In this document: in pieces, positions 15,852 through 17,381 of the stretch
How the letters are laid out: each line of letters opens with the position of its first letter
Numbering within the stretch: position 1 is the stretch's first letter
Assembly: GCA_036520715.1 (NCBI GenBank)
Contig: DATDJF010000187.1
Location: 1-17,381 of the forward strand
DNA length: 17,381 bases
Direction: 5' to 3'
From: JAEUPI01 sp036520715
GTDB lineage: Bacteria; Pseudomonadota; Gammaproteobacteria; Burkholderiales; Burkholderiaceae_C
Translations under genes and position numbers: made by a program
The notes under the pieces: model-generated
Told to the model about the DNA's origin: nothing
Database searches by the model: none
Seen by the model: only the letters and a program-made list of their open reading frames with translations

Positions 15852-15876
15852 ACCTGAGCCAACAACCGGAGGCAGC

Positions 15877-16428
15877 ATGACTCTCGCAGCGTTAGCCCGT
15901 AAACCCTTTGCCGCGAGCCGCAAGATCGCGGCATGTGCCGTCGCACTGACGCTGATGCCGATCGCGTGGGCTGCCGACGAAAAAGGCAAGCCGCAGGCCA
16001 AGCCCCAGAGCGCCGCCGCCAACAAGCAGCAGCGCGAAGACCGCGCCAAGGGCCTGGCGCTGGGGCAGGAGACGGCGCAGCGCGTCAATGACGCGCAATT
16101 GCAGATCGCCGATCGTGTGCTCACCGGCGACGCCGCCTGCGAATTCGACCAGACCGTCAGCGTGCTGCCCATCGACGGCCAGCCGGGTCACTTTCGCGTC
16201 ACCTTCAAGAAGGTGGCCTACACGGTGGTTCCGGAAGAGACCAGCAGCGGTGCGATCCGCCTCGAAGACAAGAAGGCCGGCATCGTGTGGCTGCAGATTC
16301 CGTCGAAGTCGATGCTGATGAACGCCAAGATCGGCCAGCGCATGGTCGACGGTTGTTTGCACGCCGAGCAGCGCGCCGCGACACGAGCCGTCGAGCAGGC
16401 CGCGCCGGCCGGCGCGCGCAAGCCTTAG
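15877..16428 (+). CDS. Secreted protein of unknown function, tandem paralog 1
   Basis: I do not recognise a named family with certainty. The 183-residue product has a long Sec signal peptide ending at AWA (about 1-32), a charged Lys/Gln/Ala-rich linker (33-75), a compact domain (about 76-165) and an Ala-rich tail. The domain starts ADRVLTGDAACEFDQ and ends GQRMVDGCLH; Cys88 and Cys160, 72 residues apart, probably form a disulfide in the periplasm. PEETSSGAIRLEDKKAGIVW recalls the SG-A-x-R/Y ... W pattern of MliC/PliC lysozyme inhibitors, a tentative resemblance. GGAGG lies 4 bases before the ATG. About 60 percent of the domain residues match the next gene by hand count. It follows the lyase gene by 25 bases. 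Confidence 0.82.
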   Translation: MTLAALARKPFAASRKIAACAVALTLMPIAWAADEKGKPQAKPQSAAANKQQREDRAKGLALGQETAQRVNDAQLQIADRVLTGDAACEFDQTVSVLPIDGQPGHFRVTFKKVAYTVVPEETSSGAIRLEDKKAGIVWLQIPSKSMLMNAKIGQRMVDGCLHAEQRAATRAVEQAAPAGARKP

Positions 16429-16671
16429 CCGCACGCATCGAAGCCTCGCGTCACCGAGACATCGACCTCGGTTACGAATACGCGAGCGAGTGCACGCGTC
16501 TCGTGCGCTTGCTGCGCGTGCTCGGCACAACTTCTCCATCGGTTGCAACCGCGCGCGCATCCGTGAGAAGTGACACGGGCGTATTCGCGCGCCGAATCAA
16601 CTTGCAACGCTTCGCGCGACGTGGCTTCGAAAGAATGGATCTCACCGTGCTTCCCACAGGAGAGAGATCCA
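16429..16671. other. Intergenic region between the tandem paralogs, with nested inverted repeats
   Basis: The 243 bases hold no coding frame I can support. CGAATACGC at 16475-16483 pairs with GCGTATTCG at 16579-16587. Inside that, ACTTCTC at 16530-16536 pairs with GAGAAGT at 16565-16571, and the perfect palindrome GGTTGCAACC is at 16541-16550. A small hairpin GCACG-CGTCT-CGTGC lies at 16492-16506. These could be a folded leader or regulator sites for the second paralog. No clear promoter was found. Confidence 0.4.
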
Positions 16672-17097
16672 ATGAAACGACTGTCAATTGCCTTCGCCGC
16701 AGCGGTGGGCGTGTCGATCGCGATGCCCCTGAGCGTGTCGGCCGCCGACAAGGCCGCCAAGCCAGCCGCCAAACCGGCTGCGCAACAACAAGTGGCCACG
16801 CTGTCGACCGATCAACTGCACACCGCCGATCGTGTGCTGCTCGGCCAGTCGCGCTGTGAGTTCGACCAATCGGTCAACGTCGCCGCGGTGCCCAACCAGA
16901 AGGGTTGGTTCAACGTCGAATACAAGGGCAAGTCGTACCTGATGGCGCCCGAGTCGACGACCACGGGTGCCGTGCGCCTCGAGGACAAGAAGAACGGCAT
17001 GATGTGGCTGCAGATCGCCAACAAGTCGATGCTGATGAACAGCAAGATCGGCCAGCGCATGGTCGACAACTGCGTGCATCCGAACCAGAAAACCTGA
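16672..17097 (+). CDS. Secreted protein of unknown function, tandem paralog 2
   Basis: 141-residue shorter copy of the preceding gene. It has its own Sec signal peptide (MKRLSIAFAAAVGVSIAMPL, cleavage near VSA at 24), a short Lys/Pro/Ala linker, and the same domain from ADRVLLGQSRCEFDQ to GQRMVDNCVH. Cys62 and Cys134 are again exactly 72 residues apart. The most conserved part is TGAVRLEDKK followed by WLQIANKSMLMNSKIGQRMV. AGGAG lies 9 bases before the ATG at 16672. It has an independent leader of 243 bases and is closed by a strong terminator, so it may be expressed separately from paralog 1. Function is unknown; MliC/PliC-like lysozyme inhibition is a hypothesis only. Confidence 0.85.
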   Translation: MKRLSIAFAAAVGVSIAMPLSVSAADKAAKPAAKPAAQQQVATLSTDQLHTADRVLLGQSRCEFDQSVNVAAVPNQKGWFNVEYKGKSYLMAPESTTTGAVRLEDKKNGMMWLQIANKSMLMNSKIGQRMVDNCVHPNQKT

Positions 17098-17114
17098 CCC
17101 CACACGTGCCCGCG

Positions 17115-17139
17115 AGCCCCGCCCCAGGCGGGGCTTTTT
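17115..17139 (+). terminator. Intrinsic terminator after paralog 2
   Basis: Stem AGCCCCGCC / GGCGGGGCT (9 perfect pairs) with loop CCA, followed directly by a T-run (five T, then CTTT). It starts 17 bases past the stop codon of the second paralog and closes the plus-strand run that starts at mdh or at a promoter within it. Confidence 0.93.
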
Positions 17140-17280
17140 CTTTGCGGACCAGGCCGAGCCCCGCCCTCAGGTGCTCATTTCAAAGCGGTGGTGGATCGCC
17201 TCTTTCAAGGGGTGTGCAAAGCGCGCGGTTTAGACGCCGCACTCTGGTGGGTGACGGGCCGCCACCACGGATCGTCTGAT

Positions 17281-17297
17281 ATGCTGCACCGCAGCAT
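17281..17297. promoter_or_regulatory. Perfect palindrome ATGCTGC-ACC-GCAGCAT, PhaR-like site
   Basis: Perfect 7-bp arms around 3 bases. The core CTGC-N3-GCAG is the form reported for the polyhydroxyalkanoate regulator PhaR. It lies 43 bases upstream of the possible start codon at 17341. The link to PhaR is from memory of that consensus and the downstream gene is not identifiable. Confidence 0.35.
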
Positions 17298-17340
17298 CAT
17301 CACCGATGCGCCCTCTTTCCCACTGCCAACGACCCTTCAC

Positions 17341-17381
17341 ATGATCAACATCTTTCTCGCCATCGTGCCGCTCGGCCTTGC
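17341..17381 (+). CDS. Possible start of a membrane or exported protein (partial)
   Basis: The last 41 bases read MINIFLAIVPLGL from the ATG at 17341, a hydrophobic N-terminus as in a membrane or secreted protein. There is no clear ribosome site. The same frame is also open from an ATG at 17281, which would make the palindrome coding. Too little is present to name a family. Confidence 0.3.
   Translation, partial: MINIFLAIVPLGL

Overview
The window is GC-rich chromosomal DNA from a betaproteobacterium, most likely of the order Burkholderiales. This is inferred from codon use and from the arrangement GntR regulator-sdhC-sdhD-sdhA-sdhB-sdhE-gltA, with mdh and a CitE-like lyase gene diverging from it. 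No phage, insertion sequence, CRISPR array, tRNA or rRNA was found. Coding density is very high and no gene-free stretch exceeds 300 bases.

Layout. (1) Bases 1-250 (minus): the N-terminal part of modA, the molybdate-binding protein of an ABC importer, cut by the window edge, with a ModE-like operator just upstream. (2) 419-4504: an ergothioneine locus. egtD is on the minus strand. Diverging from it is a tight plus-strand run: an SMR-type membrane transporter, an unassigned SAM methyltransferase, egtB and a secreted YHS-domain protein. (3) 4512-7633 (minus, read from right to left): a secreted DUF547 protein, an ATP-grasp ligase-like protein and a patatin-like lipoprotein, closely spaced and probably one operon of unknown purpose. 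(4) 7838-13738 (minus): the TCA-cycle block. A GntR/UTRA regulator is followed by sdhC, sdhD, sdhA, sdhB, sdhE and gltA, with overlaps or gaps of a few bases inside sdh. (5) 13838-15851 (plus): mdh and a CitE/HpcH-family lyase-like gene, divergent from the regulator. (6) 15877-17097 (plus): two tandem paralogous secreted proteins of unassigned family, ended by a strong intrinsic terminator at 17115-17139. (7) The right edge holds a perfect CTGC-N3-GCAG palindrome and perhaps the first codons of another gene.

How the genes work together. EgtD trimethylates histidine to hercynine and EgtB adds the sulfur on the way to ergothioneine. No egtA, egtC or egtE is visible here. Citrate synthase, succinate dehydrogenase with its flavinylation factor, and malate dehydrogenase are successive parts of the oxidative TCA cycle. 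They flank one regulator that is well placed to control both directions.

The parts most worth follow-up are three. The first is the tandem secreted pair, whose Cys-to-Cys domain resembles MliC/PliC lysozyme inhibitors to my eye. The second is the DUF547/ATP-grasp/patatin operon. The third is the transporter and methyltransferase embedded in the ergothioneine locus. All functional proposals for these are inference.
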